From Labedella phragmitis (GTDB lineage Bacteria; Actinomycetota; Actinomycetes; Actinomycetales; Microbacteriaceae): 64,000 nt of DNA. The translations under genes and the position numbers were made by a program. The stretch covers positions 124,001-188,000 of the forward strand of contig NZ_RZNB01000006.1 of NCBI RefSeq assembly GCF_004078635.1, read 5' to 3'. The notes beneath the pieces are model-generated. The model saw only the letters and a list, made by a program, of their open reading frames with translations. It was not told where the DNA came from and made no database searches. Shown in pieces: positions 17,875 to 30,184 of this stretch (its first letter is position 1; each line of letters begins with the position of its first letter).

Positions 17875-18699
17875 TCAGTCGGTCGTGGCGTTCGTCCGTG
17901 TGGGAGCCGTGTCGTCATCGAGCTCGAGGACATCGAGCACGATGACCGAGATGTTGTCCCGCCCGCCGTTCTCCACGGCGGCATCCACGAGGAGGCGAGC
18001 CGCCTCCTCCGGCGTCGTACCGAGGAGCAGGTAGTGGCGGATGCCGTAGTCGGTCAATTCCTTCGTGAGACCGTCCGAACAGATGACCCACCGGGCATCG
18101 GACTCGATCGCGACCGTCAGGTAGTCCGGCACGGGATCCTCGGAGAACCCCACCGCTCGCGTGATGACGTTGCCGTGCGGATGGGAATCGGCCTCGTCCG
18201 GAGTGATCGCGCCGATCGCGATGAGCTCCTGGACGACGGAGTGGTCGGTGGTGACCTGCGAGAGCACGTCACCGTCGAGTCTGTACACCCGTGAATCACC
18301 GATGTTGAAGACGGTCCACTCCGGTCGCCCCTCCCGGAGCCCGAAGACCAATCCCGTGACGGTCGTCCCGGTTCCCGGGGACACGTCCTCGAGAGACTCG
18401 GCGAGGTCGGAGACCGCGAGACGCAACGCGGACTCGATCCCTTCCGTCGACACGTCGATCGACGCCGCGGAGGCGAGTTCCTCGAGGCGACCGGTGACGG
18501 CCGCGCTCGCGACCTCACCGGCCGTGTAGCCGCCCATGCCGTCGGCGACCGCGAGGATGGGGAACTCGACGACGAGTGAGTCCTGATTGACCTCGCGCCG
18601 ACGACCGCTGTCACTGATCGCCGCCCAGCGCAGCTCCACCCGCCTGCCGTTCCCCGCGTCGACGACGCGGGAGGACGCGAACGCGATGGTCTCGGTCAC
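17875..18699 (-). CDS. PP2C-type serine/threonine protein phosphatase
   Basis: 274 residues from GTG 18699, which has AAGGG at proper spacing; the frame extends further upstream without a better start. All PP2C metal-binding motifs are present: DSGRRREVNQDS, VADGMGGYTAGE, NIGDSRVYRL, VICSDGLTKEL and GGRDNISVIVLDV. It is a soluble catalytic domain with no membrane segment. It ends 40 bases before the EccC-like gene on the same strand. Such phosphatases oppose Hanks-type kinases; none is visible here. In some actinobacteria PP2C and FHA proteins accompany T7SS-like ATPases, which may explain the pairing. Confidence 0.93.
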   Translation of the reverse strand: MTETIAFASSRVVDAGNGRRVELRWAAISDSGRRREVNQDSLVVEFPILAVADGMGGYTAGEVASAAVTGRLEELASAASIDVSTEGIESALRLAVSDLAESLEDVSPGTGTTVTGLVFGLREGRPEWTVFNIGDSRVYRLDGDVLSQVTTDHSVVQELIAIGAITPDEADSHPHGNVITRAVGFSEDPVPDYLTVAIESDARWVICSDGLTKELTDYGIRHYLLLGTTPEEAARLLVDAAVENGGRDNISVIVLDVLELDDDTAPTRTNATTD

Positions 18700-18801
18700 C
18701 GGTGAACCCTTCGAGATCGTTCGACGTCGAGGTAGACGCCTTCCTGAGAATCCTAGTCGGCGAGTCGGCGCGGCGTTGTCCACGCCGACACGCCACCGCC
18801 A

Positions 18802-19764
18802 TCAGGCGAAGAGAGCGCCGATCTCGGCGATCTCGTCGTCGGTTGCGTCCCACGCCGTCGCCGCCTCGGCGTTCTGTGTGATCTGCTCGGGCCGCGTCGC
18901 TCCGGCGATCACGCTCGTGAGCGCCGGCTGGGCGAGCAGCCAGGCGATCGTCGCCTGCAGCATCGTGACGCCGCGCTCGGAACAGAAGGCATCGAACGCT
19001 TCCATGGCATCCCATGGGGCGTTCTCGAGCAGGTGCGGACGCTGCCGGATGATCCTGGAGTCGCTCGGTCCGCCGGAGCGTGAGAACTTGCCCGTGAAGA
19101 GCCCGTTGTAGAGCGGGAAGTAGGGCAGGAACCCGAGACCGTATTCGTCCAGCGCCGGAAGCAGTTCCCGCTCCGCCTCGCGGACGATGAGGCTGTACTC
19201 GTTCTGTGCCGAGATGAATCGCGAGCTACCCGCCGTCTGGGCGGCCCAGTCCGCTTCGACCGCCTGCCACGCTGAGAAGTTCGAGTGCCCGATGTAGCGG
19301 ACCTTGCCCTCTCTGACGAGTTCGTCGAGGGCCGCGAGGGTCTCCTCGATCGGAGTGACGGGATCCGGCGTGTGCAGTTGGTACAGATCGATCCACTCGG
19401 TCTGCAGGCGACGCAGCGACGCCTCGACGGCGAGGCGGACGTATCGGCGCGAGCCTTTCGCCCCCCAGCTCGGGATGCCCGCGTCGAAGCCGCTGTGTCC
19501 GAACTTCGTCGCGATCACGACGGAGTCGCGGCGGCCCTTGAGGCTGTTCCCCATCAAGGTCTCGCTGAGGCCGGCTTCCTTGCCGTACATGTCAGCGGTG
19601 TCGAAGAAGTTGACGCCGGCCTCGATGGCGGCGTCGATGACGGCGTCCGTGCCCTCCTGCGTCTCCGTGACCGTTCCGGCGCGCCCGAAGTTGTTGCAGC
19701 CGATACCGACCGTGGAGACCATGAGACCGGATGGACCGAGGGGACGATATTCCATGTGTGCCAT
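18802..19764 (-). CDS. Aldo/keto reductase
   Basis: 320 residues from ATG 19764 (MAHMEYRPLG); ATG 19755 (317 residues) is the alternative and has GGAAGG at ribosome-binding distance. NADPH-dependent oxidoreductase of the AKR superfamily, related to YghZ/Kv-beta types: catalytic Asp/Tyr in FDTADMYGKE, Lys in IATKFG, His in YQLHTPDP, then GKVRYIGHSNFSAWQ. The physiological substrate cannot be read from sequence. It is divergent from tag, and a TAGCCT -10 lies seven bases before ATG 19764, favouring that start if the mRNA is leaderless. Confidence 0.85.
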   Translation of the reverse strand: MAHMEYRPLGPSGLMVSTVGIGCNNFGRAGTVTETQEGTDAVIDAAIEAGVNFFDTADMYGKEAGLSETLMGNSLKGRRDSVVIATKFGHSGFDAGIPSWGAKGSRRYVRLAVEASLRRLQTEWIDLYQLHTPDPVTPIEETLAALDELVREGKVRYIGHSNFSAWQAVEADWAAQTAGSSRFISAQNEYSLIVREAERELLPALDEYGLGFLPYFPLYNGLFTGKFSRSGGPSDSRIIRQRPHLLENAPWDAMEAFDAFCSERGVTMLQATIAWLLAQPALTSVIAGATRPEQITQNAEAATAWDATDDEIAEIGALFA

Positions 19765-19777
19765 GCCTTCCAGGCTA
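19765..19777 (-). promoter_or_regulatory. -10 element of the aldo/keto reductase gene
   Basis: TAGCCT at 19777-19772, seven bases before ATG 19764. The intervening GGAAGGC could also serve as ribosome binding site for the next ATG (19755), so start and promoter reading are coupled. Confidence 0.4.
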
Positions 19778-19891
19778 GCCGCGCACCGGCCCGTCGTGCG
19801 AAGCGGAATGGCACCTGCCGTCCACAGGTGCGCTTTCCGTGCTCTTCGACACCGCCCGAACGTCGTCCGATCCATCGTCGGCCGCCGTGCG

Positions 19892-19903
19892 TAGTCTCGG
19901 TTT
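19892..19903 (+). promoter_or_regulatory. -10 element of tag, leaderless arrangement
   Basis: TAGTCT at 19892-19897, six bases, then ATG at 19904. No ribosome binding site lies between. Confidence 0.45.
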
Positions 19904-20560
19904 ATGGATACAGCCCCCGACCATCCCGACAACACTCCGGCCCGTGCCGGCGGCTCCGCCCGCGCCACGACCCTGCTGGGCGCCGACGGCGTGAGGCGCT
20001 GCGCGTGGAGCGGGCTCGACGCCGAATACCAGCGCTACCACGACGAGGAGTGGGGCCGGCCGCTCCTCGGTGATCGTGACCTGTTCGAGAAGATCAGTCT
20101 GGAGGGCTTCCAATCCGGCCTCTCGTGGATCACGATCCTGCGACGCCGCGAGGCCTTCCGTTCCGCCTTCCACGGCTTCGATCCCGAGGTCGTCGCGCGC
20201 ATGGACGATGGCGACGTCATCCGGCTCATGGGCCATGCGTCGATCATCCGGAACCGCCGCAAGATCGAGGCGACCATCGCGAATGCGAAGGCCGTCCTCG
20301 CGCTCGACGAGCCGCTGTCCGCCATCGTGTGGCGGTTCGCATCGAAGCCGGGACAGCGGCGCCGACCGCGGTCGTGGGAGGAGGTCCCCGCGACGACGGC
20401 CGAGTCGACGGCGCTGAGTTCCGAGCTCAAGGCCCGGGGGTTCCGTTTCGTCGGACCGACCACCATGTACGCGCTCATGCAGTCGGGCGGACTCGTCGAC
20501 GACCATCTCGAGGGGTGCTGGAGGGCCGACGAGGCGGACGGACGCTCAGCCGATCGGTGA
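19904..20560 (+). CDS. tag: DNA-3-methyladenine glycosylase I
   Basis: 218 residues. Base-excision repair enzyme that removes 3-methyladenine from alkylated DNA. Signature sequences include YHDEEWGRPL, FEKISLEGFQSGLSWITIL and FRFVGPTTMYALMQ. The zinc-binding residues of E. coli Tag are matched by Cys in RRCAWSG, His in YHDEEWG and His/Cys in VDDHLEGC. About 20 extra residues at the N-terminus are poorly conserved. The 3' end overlaps the convergent yaaA gene by 15 bases. Confidence 0.94.
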   Translation: MDTAPDHPDNTPARAGGSARATTLLGADGVRRCAWSGLDAEYQRYHDEEWGRPLLGDRDLFEKISLEGFQSGLSWITILRRREAFRSAFHGFDPEVVARMDDGDVIRLMGHASIIRNRRKIEATIANAKAVLALDEPLSAIVWRFASKPGQRRRPRSWEEVPATTAESTALSSELKARGFRFVGPTTMYALMQSGGLVDDHLEGCWRADEADGRSADR

Positions 20561-21355
20561 GCTCGTGCGTGCGCCGGTCGTCGAGCCCGTGGGCGGCAGG
20601 GCGACCTCCGGCACGACGAGGTCCCACTCCCCCGCCGCCGAGCCCGGCCCGAGCGAGAACCCGGCACCCGCCGCCCACGCGGCGAGCTCCTCGATGTCGC
20701 CGAAGTCCTGCCCGCTCTCGAGGACCGCTCGAGTGAAGAGCCCCTTCGTCTTCTTGTTGAAGTGGTTGAGGGCACGGCGGCGCCCTTCGTCATCGACCGC
20801 GACGACACGGATGTAGGCGACGCGGTCGGAAGCGCGCACGGGCCCCAGCTCCGCGTATCCCTCGGAGCGCAGGTCCACGATCAGCCCATCGACGCGCTCG
20901 AGAACGGGACCCGCCGCTTCCGCCCACGTCGGCGTGAGCCGGAGTCCCGGCAGTCTCGACGAATGCGAGAGACGGTAGCCGGGAACGGGGTCGAGGGCCC
21001 CGACCGGACCGAACAACGCCGACTGGATGACGACGTGATCCTCCGCGAAGCGCCTCGCCTCCGGGGAGAGCGACCGGGCATCGAGGGCGTCGTACAGGAC
21101 CCCGGTGTAGCGGTCGATCGCGGGAAGCGTCGCCGAGCGGCGGACCGCCCTGTTGATCGCGACCTCGCCGTGCCCCTTCGGTCCGAGCTTGAGGGCCCGG
21201 ATCGCCGCCTCCGGATCGCGGGACAACTCGACGACGGCGTTCAGCACCCGCGATCGCACCGCGGTCAGCTCGGGGAAGCTCAACTGTCGCAGCAACAACG
21301 AACGCCCCGTGCCTCCCTGCACCTTCGTCTCGGACGGAGGCAGCAGGAGGAGCAC
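20546..21355 (-). CDS. yaaA: YaaA family peroxide-stress protein (DUF328)
   Basis: 269 residues. Begins LLLLPPSETKVQGG, the usual YaaA N-terminus, and contains RYTGVLYDALDA, IQSALFGPVGALDPVPGYRLS and NHFNKKTKGLFTRA, the conserved core. YaaA lowers free intracellular iron and protects DNA against peroxide in E. coli. It lies 35 bases after atpC on the same strand. Its GTG start is inside the right arm of a long inverted repeat (21299-21365), which may hide the start or end atp transcription. Confidence 0.9.
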   Translation of the reverse strand: MLLLLPPSETKVQGGTGRSLLLRQLSFPELTAVRSRVLNAVVELSRDPEAAIRALKLGPKGHGEVAINRAVRRSATLPAIDRYTGVLYDALDARSLSPEARRFAEDHVVIQSALFGPVGALDPVPGYRLSHSSRLPGLRLTPTWAEAAGPVLERVDGLIVDLRSEGYAELGPVRASDRVAYIRVVAVDDEGRRRALNHFNKKTKGLFTRAVLESGQDFGDIEELAAWAAGAGFSLGPGSAAGEWDLVVPEVALPPTGSTTGARTSSPIG

Positions 21356-21365
21356 GGGGCGTTCG
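21299..21365 (-). terminator. Long inverted repeat after atpC, covering the yaaA start
   Basis: The 14-base arms 21299-21312 and 21352-21365 are perfectly complementary (CGAACGCCCCGTGC and its reverse complement), and an imperfect inner stem (CCTCCCTGC with GCAGCAGGAGG) extends it. The repeat begins 25 bases after the atpC stop, where an operon terminator is expected. There is no T-tract. It also includes the yaaA start codon and its first codons. Confidence 0.5.
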
Positions 21366-21390
21366 GTGGCAGGAAGAGCAGGACGGGGAA

Positions 21391-21660
21391 CTACGAGACG
21401 AGGCTCGCGGTGCCCGCGACGATCGTCACGACGTTCTTCTCGACCGAGAGGAACCCGTCTTCAGCGTCGGCGGTGAGCTTGCGACCGTCGGCAAGCGTCA
21501 AGCGGACCTCGCCCTTCGCGAGGATCGCGAGCATGGGCTCGTGGCCCGGAAGGATACCGATCTCGCCCTCGACGGTGCGAGCGACGACCATCGACGCCTC
21601 GCCGGACCACACTTCGTGGTCCGCCGCGACGACGTTGACGGTGAGCGGAGCGCTCGCCAT
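21391..21660 (-). CDS. atpC: ATP synthase epsilon subunit
   Basis: 89 residues from ATG 21660, the short form lacking the long C-terminal helical hairpin, as often in actinobacteria. The beta-sandwich is clear: LTVNVVAADHEVWSGEASMVVARTVEG with EIGILPGHEPMLAILAKGEVRL. It belongs to the F1 central stalk and couples rotation to catalysis; the missing C-terminal helices imply that it cannot lock the rotor as in E. coli. It follows atpD with two bases between. Last gene of the atp operon. Confidence 0.95.
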   Translation of the reverse strand: MASAPLTVNVVAADHEVWSGEASMVVARTVEGEIGILPGHEPMLAILAKGEVRLTLADGRKLTADAEDGFLSVEKNVVTIVAGTASLVS

Positions 21661-21662
21661 GA

Positions 21663-24055
<2,393 letters not shown>

Positions 24056-24058
24056 GGA

Positions 24059-25696
24059 CTAGCGGCGACCCTTCACGATCTTCTCCTGGCCGACGTTCTC
24101 GGCCTCGAGCGCGTCGACGTCCTCCGAACCCGGGTCACCGATGCCCTGACCGTTGCCGGCCTGGAACTCGAGGGCGAAGGCGTCGACCGCCTTCTCGAGC
24201 TCGGCCGTGGTGTCGTCGTCGAGGACGTTCGTCTCACGCAGGGTCGTCAGGACGTTGGTGTTGCGTCCCAGGTAGTCGAGCATCTCGCGCTCGAACCGCA
24301 GGACGTCCTCGATCGCGATGTTGTCGAGCTTGCCCTTGGTGCCGGCCCAGATCGAGACGACCTGCTCCTCCACGGGGTACGGCGAGTACTGCGGCTGCTT
24401 GAGCAGCTCGGTGAGGCGGGCGCCTCGGGCGAGCTGACGGCGGCTGGCCGGATCGAGGTCGGACGCGAACATCGCGAACGCCTCGAGCGAACGGTACTGG
24501 GCGAGCTCGAGCTTGAGCGTTCCCGAGACCTTCTTGATCGACTTGACCTGAGCGTCACCGCCGACTCGCGAGACCGAGATTCCGACGTCGACAGCGGGAC
24601 GCTGATTGGCGTTGAAGAGGTCCGACTGGAGGAAGATCTGGCCGTCGGTGATCGAGATCACGTTCGTGGGGATGTACGCCGAGACGTCGTTCGCCTTGGT
24701 CTCGATGATCGGGAGACCGGTCATCGATCCGGCACCCAGCTCGTCCGACAGCTTCGCGCAACGCTCGAGCAGACGGGAGTGCAGGTAGAAGACGTCGCCG
24801 GGGTACGCCTCGCGCCCCGGCGGACGACGGAGGAGGAGCGACACGGCGCGGTACGCCTCTGCCTGCTTGGACAGGTCGTCGAAGATGATCAGGACGTGCT
24901 TGCCGCCGTACATCCAGTGCTGGCCGATGGCCGAGCCCGTGTAGGGGGCGAGGTACTTGAAGCCGGCGGGGTCGGAGGCGGGAGCCGCGACGATCGTCGT
25001 GTACTCCATGGCCCCGGCATCCTCGAGCGCGCCCTTGACGGAGGCGATCGTGGAGCCCTTCTGACCGATGGCGACGTAGATGCAGCGGACCTGCTTGTTC
25101 TCGTCGCCCGACTCCCAGTTGGCCTTCTGGTTGATGATCGTGTCGATCGCGATGGCCGTCTTACCGGTCTGGCGGTCGCCGATGATGAGCTGGCGCTGAC
25201 CGCGGCCGACGGGGATCATGGCGTCGATCGCCTTGATGCCCGTCTGGAGCGGCTCGTGCACCGACTTGCGCTGCATGACGCCGGGAGCCTGAAGTTCGAG
25301 TGCGCGGCGCGACTCCGAGGCGACCTCGCCGAGGCCGTCGATCGGGTTGCCGAGCGCGTCGACGACGCGGCCGAGGTAGCCGTCGCCGACGGGCACCGAG
25401 AGGACCTCGCCCGTGCGGGTGACTTCCTGGCCCTCTTCGATGCCGGTGAACTCACCGAGCACGACGACACCGATCTCGTCCTCGTCGAGGTTGAGGGCGA
25501 GGCCGAGCGTGCCGTCCGCGAAACGGACGAGCTCGTTGGCCATCACGCCGGGGAGCCCCTCGACGTGGGCGATGCCGTCGGACGCGTTCGTGACGTGGCC
25601 GACCTCGGTCGTCGTCGCGCCGTTCGGCTCGTACGATCCGACGAAGTCCTTCAGCGCATTCCGGATCTCGTCCGGGCTGATCGTGAGTTCTGCCAT
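24059..25696 (-). CDS. atpA: ATP synthase alpha subunit
   Basis: 545 residues. Non-catalytic nucleotide-binding subunit of F1. Walker A is [13 protein letters not shown]; the arginine finger region is [14 protein letters not shown] ([19 protein letters not shown]). The C-terminus carries a 30-residue extension rich in G, E and D ([26 protein letters not shown]) compared with E. coli; such extensions are reported in mycobacteria as regulatory, but this one differs in sequence. Confidence 0.98.
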   Translation of the reverse strand: MAELTISPDEIRNALKDFVGSYEPNGATTTEVGHVTNASDGIAHVEGLPGVMANELVRFADGTLGLALNLDEDEIGVVVLGEFTGIEEGQEVTRTGEVLSVPVGDGYLGRVVDALGNPIDGLGEVASESRRALELQAPGVMQRKSVHEPLQTGIKAIDAMIPVGRGQRQLIIGDRQTGKTAIAIDTIINQKANWESGDENKQVRCIYVAIGQKGSTIASVKGALEDAGAMEYTTIVAAPASDPAGFKYLAPYTGSAIGQHWMYGGKHVLIIFDDLSKQAEAYRAVSLLLRRPPGREAYPGDVFYLHSRLLERCAKLSDELGAGSMTGLPIIETKANDVSAYIPTNVISITDGQIFLQSDLFNANQRPAVDVGISVSRVGGDAQVKSIKKVSGTLKLELAQYRSLEAFAMFASDLDPASRRQLARGARLTELLKQPQYSPYPVEEQVVSIWAGTKGKLDNIAIEDVLRFEREMLDYLGRNTNVLTTLRETNVLDDDTTAELEKAVDAFALEFQAGNGQGIGDPGSEDVDALEAENVGQEKIVKGRR

Positions 25697-25744
25697 CTTC
25701 TTCCCTATCTGTGGGGTGTTCCCGTGTATTGCCGTCGCCTGGCG

Positions 25745-26539
25745 TCAGCCGGCGAGTTGTCTTCTGAGCTCGCCCAAACGGGTCGAGATGCTTCCGTCGA
25801 TGACGTCGTCCGCCACCTGGATGCGGAGCCCGCCGATGACCGCACGATCGACGACTTCGTTGATCGTGAGGTTGCGGCCGTAGCTGGCCGACAGTGCGGA
25901 ACGGAGCCGCTCGAGCTGCTGCTCCCCGAGCGGGGTCGCGCTCGTGACGGTGGCGACCGTCTGCCCCTTCTGATCCGCGACGACGCGAGCAGCGTGCCGC
26001 AACAACTCTCCGATGCGGCGGCCGCGGGGCTGCTGCACGAGAGCGCTCAGGATCGTGACCGTCGCCGGCGAGGCCTTGTCGTCGAGCAGGCGCGACACGA
26101 GGACGCCCTTCGCCTCGGGACGGCCGAGCTTGGTCCCGAGCGCGAGCTCGAGCTGGGCGTCACTCGACACGACGCGGCCGAACGCGAACAACTCGGACGC
26201 GATCGACGCCTGATCGCCCGTGGCGACAGCCGAGGCACGGAGTGCGAGGTCTTCGATGCCTTCGAGGAGGTCCTCGGCCGTCGACCAGCGCGACGTGACG
26301 AGAGCCGTCACGAGAGACCGCGTGGTCTCTCCCGTTCCCGCGCCGAACACCCGCTCGACGATGGCCGACTTCGTGGCCGCCGGGATGGCGGAGTCGTGGA
26401 GGAGGCTCCGCAGCTGGAGGGAGTCGCCGACGATCCGCCCGACCTGGAACAGTTCCGCCGCGACCGTGAGGTCGACGGAACCCGTCGCGTCGAGGACCTG
26501 CTTCGACGCGGCGAGTGCCTCCCGAGTTGCGCTACCCAT
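25745..26539 (-). CDS. atpH: ATP synthase delta subunit (long actinobacterial form)
   Basis: 264 residues, about 90 more than E. coli AtpH, normal for actinobacteria. It forms the peripheral connection between F1 and the b subunit. The conserved C-terminal half contains VADQKGQTVATVTSATPLGEQQ and VIGGLRIQVADDVIDGSISTRLGELRRQL, the family signature. The start ATG 26539 follows the atpF stop by six bases. Confidence 0.95.
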   Translation of the reverse strand: MGSATREALAASKQVLDATGSVDLTVAAELFQVGRIVGDSLQLRSLLHDSAIPAATKSAIVERVFGAGTGETTRSLVTALVTSRWSTAEDLLEGIEDLALRASAVATGDQASIASELFAFGRVVSSDAQLELALGTKLGRPEAKGVLVSRLLDDKASPATVTILSALVQQPRGRRIGELLRHAARVVADQKGQTVATVTSATPLGEQQLERLRSALSASYGRNLTINEVVDRAVIGGLRIQVADDVIDGSISTRLGELRRQLAG

Positions 26540-26545
26540 GACTGG

Positions 26546-27118
26546 TTAGTTGTTCCTTGCTGAAGGGCTGGCCTTCTCCGATGCCTCGAGGTCCGCGAGG
26601 AAGCGGTCCACGAGAGCGGACGCCTTGGCGTCGTCCGCGAGGGTCTCTCCGATGACGTTGCCTGCGAGGTCGAGCGCGAGCGTCCCCACGTCGCGACGCA
26701 GGGTCACGACGGCGGCCTGACGCTCGGCCTCGATCTGGGCCTGCGCACCGACCGTGACGCGCTGCGCCTCGACGACGGCCTGCTCACGAGCCTCGGCGAT
26801 GATCTTCTTTCCGTCTTCGCGAGCACCCTCGCGGATCGCGGCGGCCTCCTGGCGGGCCTCGGCGAGCTGAGCGGTGTACTGCTCGAGCGCGGCCTCGGCC
26901 TGGCGCTGAGCCTCGTCCGCCTTCGCGATGTTGCCCTCGATCGCCGCGGAGCGCTCGTCGAGCATCTTCTGCAGCCGCGGGAGGAAGACGCGCCAGAACG
27001 CGATCAGGATGACGGCGAAGCAGACCGCCGACCAGACGATGTCGTACAACTCCGGGATGACCGGGTTGTGCGTCTCACCCTCGGCGGCTGCCGCTACAAG
27101 CGATGCGTGAAGCATCAT
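26546..27118 (-). CDS. atpF: ATP synthase b subunit
   Basis: 190 residues. One membrane helix (IVWSAVCFAVILIAFWRVFLPRL, about 27-49) and a long charged coiled coil rich in A, E and R to the C-terminus. Forms the peripheral stalk of the Fo part. Two adjacent ATG codons (27118, 27115) can serve as start. Placed between atpE and atpH as usual. Confidence 0.95.
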   Translation of the reverse strand: MMLHASLVAAAAEGETHNPVIPELYDIVWSAVCFAVILIAFWRVFLPRLQKMLDERSAAIEGNIAKADEAQRQAEAALEQYTAQLAEARQEAAAIREGAREDGKKIIAEAREQAVVEAQRVTVGAQAQIEAERQAAVVTLRRDVGTLALDLAGNVIGETLADDAKASALVDRFLADLEASEKASPSARNN

Positions 27119-27143
27119 GCCTCCTAGATTCGGTGGGGCGAGG

Positions 27144-28221
<1,078 letters not shown>

Positions 28222-28421
28222 AGCGAGTGCTTTCAGCGCTATCTCCTGTTTCGGGGCGTGGAGCTCTGCTCTCGCGACGACGAACGTTCGGAAGACGCCA
28301 GCCCGATTCGAGAAGAGCCCGAGGCGGCAACGCCCGGACACACTTCACGTGTGGGAATCGGTTGGGGAATCTCCTCTAACTCTATCAATATTCCGGACAA
28401 GCGCGAATCCGCGCGGGGAGA
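28222..28421 (-). promoter_or_regulatory. AT-rich leader region between the atpI-like gene and atpB
   Basis: This 200-base gap holds no gene. Near 28370-28402, read on the minus strand, is an unusually AT-rich tract for this genome, with TTGTCC, AATATTGATAGAGTTAGAGG and several TAGAG steps, which probably contains a promoter for atpBEFHAGDC. I cannot place -35 and -10 with certainty; TAGAGT is the best -10. Confidence 0.35.
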
Positions 28422-28868
28422 TCAGTCGTCGGTCCCCGTGTATTCCGGAAGACGTACGTCGCTCGCGTAGGGCATGCGCGAACGCGCGATGACGATGCAG
28501 TCGATCACGAGCGTGCCGATCACGCCGACGATGAGGCTGAGGAAGAGGATCTGCGGATCGACCCACGGCTGTTCGCGGAGGATCCACGCGGCGACGAGGA
28601 AGAGCACGAACTTGAGGATCCAGCCGCCCATGACGACGCCGAAGTAGATCGGCACGAACATGTCGGAGGACGAGAACCGGTTCGCGAAGAGGATGCTGCC
28701 CGCCGTGATACCGAGGAAGAACGCCGCGATCAGGGTGCCGAGCAGCCCGCTCACGAGCCCCCGGGACCCGTCGACGGCGAAGCCCACTCCCCCGGCGACG
28801 ACGGCGAGGACGAGGGCGAAAACGCCGCCCCAGACGAGGGCTGTGCGCAAAATGGGGTTGGAACTCAC
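28422..28868 (-). CDS. AtpI-like membrane protein
   Basis: 148 residues with four hydrophobic helices (about 10-30, 38-60, 70-95, 105-127). No enzyme motif. Proteins of this size and topology stand directly before atpB in most actinobacteria and are annotated as ATP synthase protein I or hypothetical; AtpI helps assemble the c-ring in other bacteria. The start overlaps the end of the WecA-like gene by four bases (ATGA). Confidence 0.75.
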   Translation of the reverse strand: MSSNPILRTALVWGGVFALVLAVVAGGVGFAVDGSRGLVSGLLGTLIAAFFLGITAGSILFANRFSSSDMFVPIYFGVVMGGWILKFVLFLVAAWILREQPWVDPQILFLSLIVGVIGTLVIDCIVIARSRMPYASDVRLPEYTGTDD

Positions 28869-30184
28869 CGGATGTCTTCCTTCTTCTGGCCGTCGGGGGC
28901 CGTCTGTTGAGTGTCGAGGGCATCGATCTCGATGCGCCCGGCGAGCTCGACGATGTCATCGGGCACGACGGCGTCGGGCGGGAGCGGGTTGGCTGCCTCG
29001 TCGAGAGGGTCGTACGCCGCGATGTCGAGCTGTGCCGCCATCTCCTCCGGCACGGACTGCGCCGTACTCTGGGCGCGTTTCCGGCGCCCGAGCGGGGCGA
29101 GCGTGACGATCGTGCACGTGACGACTCCCACGATGAGGAACGTGAGGGCGATCGTGTACGGCTGGAAGACGTAGAACATGAGGCTCGACACCGAGATGAC
29201 GATCGTCCACGCGTAGAAGATGAGGACCGCGGCGACCTGGGAGTGCCCCATGTCGAGGAGCCGGTGGTGCAGGTGGAGGCGGTCGGCGCTGAACGGCGAC
29301 TTGCCCGCACGGAGGCGACGCGTGACCGCGAGCCCGAAATCGAGGAGCGGGACGACGAGGATCGCGAACGGCAGGATGATCGGGATGAAGGCGCCGATGA
29401 GCTGCGTCCGGCCGAACCGGTCGGGTCCCTCGATGAAGGCGGGATCCATCTGACCGGTGATGGCGATCGCGCTCGTGGCCATCAGGAGACCGACGAGAAG
29501 GGCGCCGGCGTCACCCATGAAGAGTTTGGCGGGGTGCCAGTTGAGCGGCAGGAAGCCCGCGCAGATCCCGCACACCACGGCGGAGATCAGGAGGGACAGG
29601 CTGAAGTAGTCCGACGGGCTGATCTGGCGCACCAGGAGATAGCCGTAGAGGAAGAAGACGCCGTTGGCGATGAGGCTCACACCGGCGACGAGTCCGTCGA
29701 GCCCGTCGATGAAGTTGACGGCGTTCATGACGAGCACGATCGCGAAGACCGTCATCGCGACCGACATCCAGCCGGATCCGACCGTGAGACCGCCGATGGG
29801 AAGCGAGTAGATCTGAACGCCGAGCCACGCGATGAGCCCGGCGGCGAGGAACTGTCCGGCGAGCTTGATCATCCAGTCGAGATCCCAGATGTCATCGGCC
29901 AGGCCGAGCACGACGATGAGCAGTGCGGCTCCGAGGATGGCCCAGACGGGTCCGGGATTCGCGAAGATCAGCCGGTAGTAGGGATTGAACGACGCGACGA
30001 AGAACGCGGCGACGACACCGAAGAACATCGCGATGCCCCCGAGGCGCGGGGTGGGTCGTGTGTGCACGTCACGCGTCCGGATCTCCGGGTACAGCTTCCA
30101 CTTGTGCGCCGCCTTCAGCACCGCGAGGCACAGCACGAAGGTGACGAGAGCGGCGAACGCGGCGATCAGGACGTACTGGATCAT
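28865..30184 (-). CDS. WecA-like undecaprenyl-phosphate sugar-1-phosphate transferase (MraY family)
   Basis: 439 residues. Membrane enzyme with about eleven helices that transfers a sugar phosphate (usually GlcNAc-1-P) to the lipid carrier, starting glycan synthesis. Conserved motifs: ADDIWDLDW (cytoplasmic Asp cluster), NAVNFIDGLDGLVAG, FMGDAGALLVG and the His motif RLHLHHRLLDMG. The last 80 residues form a hydrophilic acidic tail. The symbol rfe/wecA is often given in this position between tsaC and atpI in actinobacteria. It overlaps tsaC by four bases. Confidence 0.9.
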   Translation of the reverse strand: MIQYVLIAAFAALVTFVLCLAVLKAAHKWKLYPEIRTRDVHTRPTPRLGGIAMFFGVVAAFFVASFNPYYRLIFANPGPVWAILGAALLIVVLGLADDIWDLDWMIKLAGQFLAAGLIAWLGVQIYSLPIGGLTVGSGWMSVAMTVFAIVLVMNAVNFIDGLDGLVAGVSLIANGVFFLYGYLLVRQISPSDYFSLSLLISAVVCGICAGFLPLNWHPAKLFMGDAGALLVGLLMATSAIAITGQMDPAFIEGPDRFGRTQLIGAFIPIILPFAILVVPLLDFGLAVTRRLRAGKSPFSADRLHLHHRLLDMGHSQVAAVLIFYAWTIVISVSSLMFYVFQPYTIALTFLIVGVVTCTIVTLAPLGRRKRAQSTAQSVPEEMAAQLDIAAYDPLDEAANPLPPDAVVPDDIVELAGRIEIDALDTQQTAPDGQKKEDIR

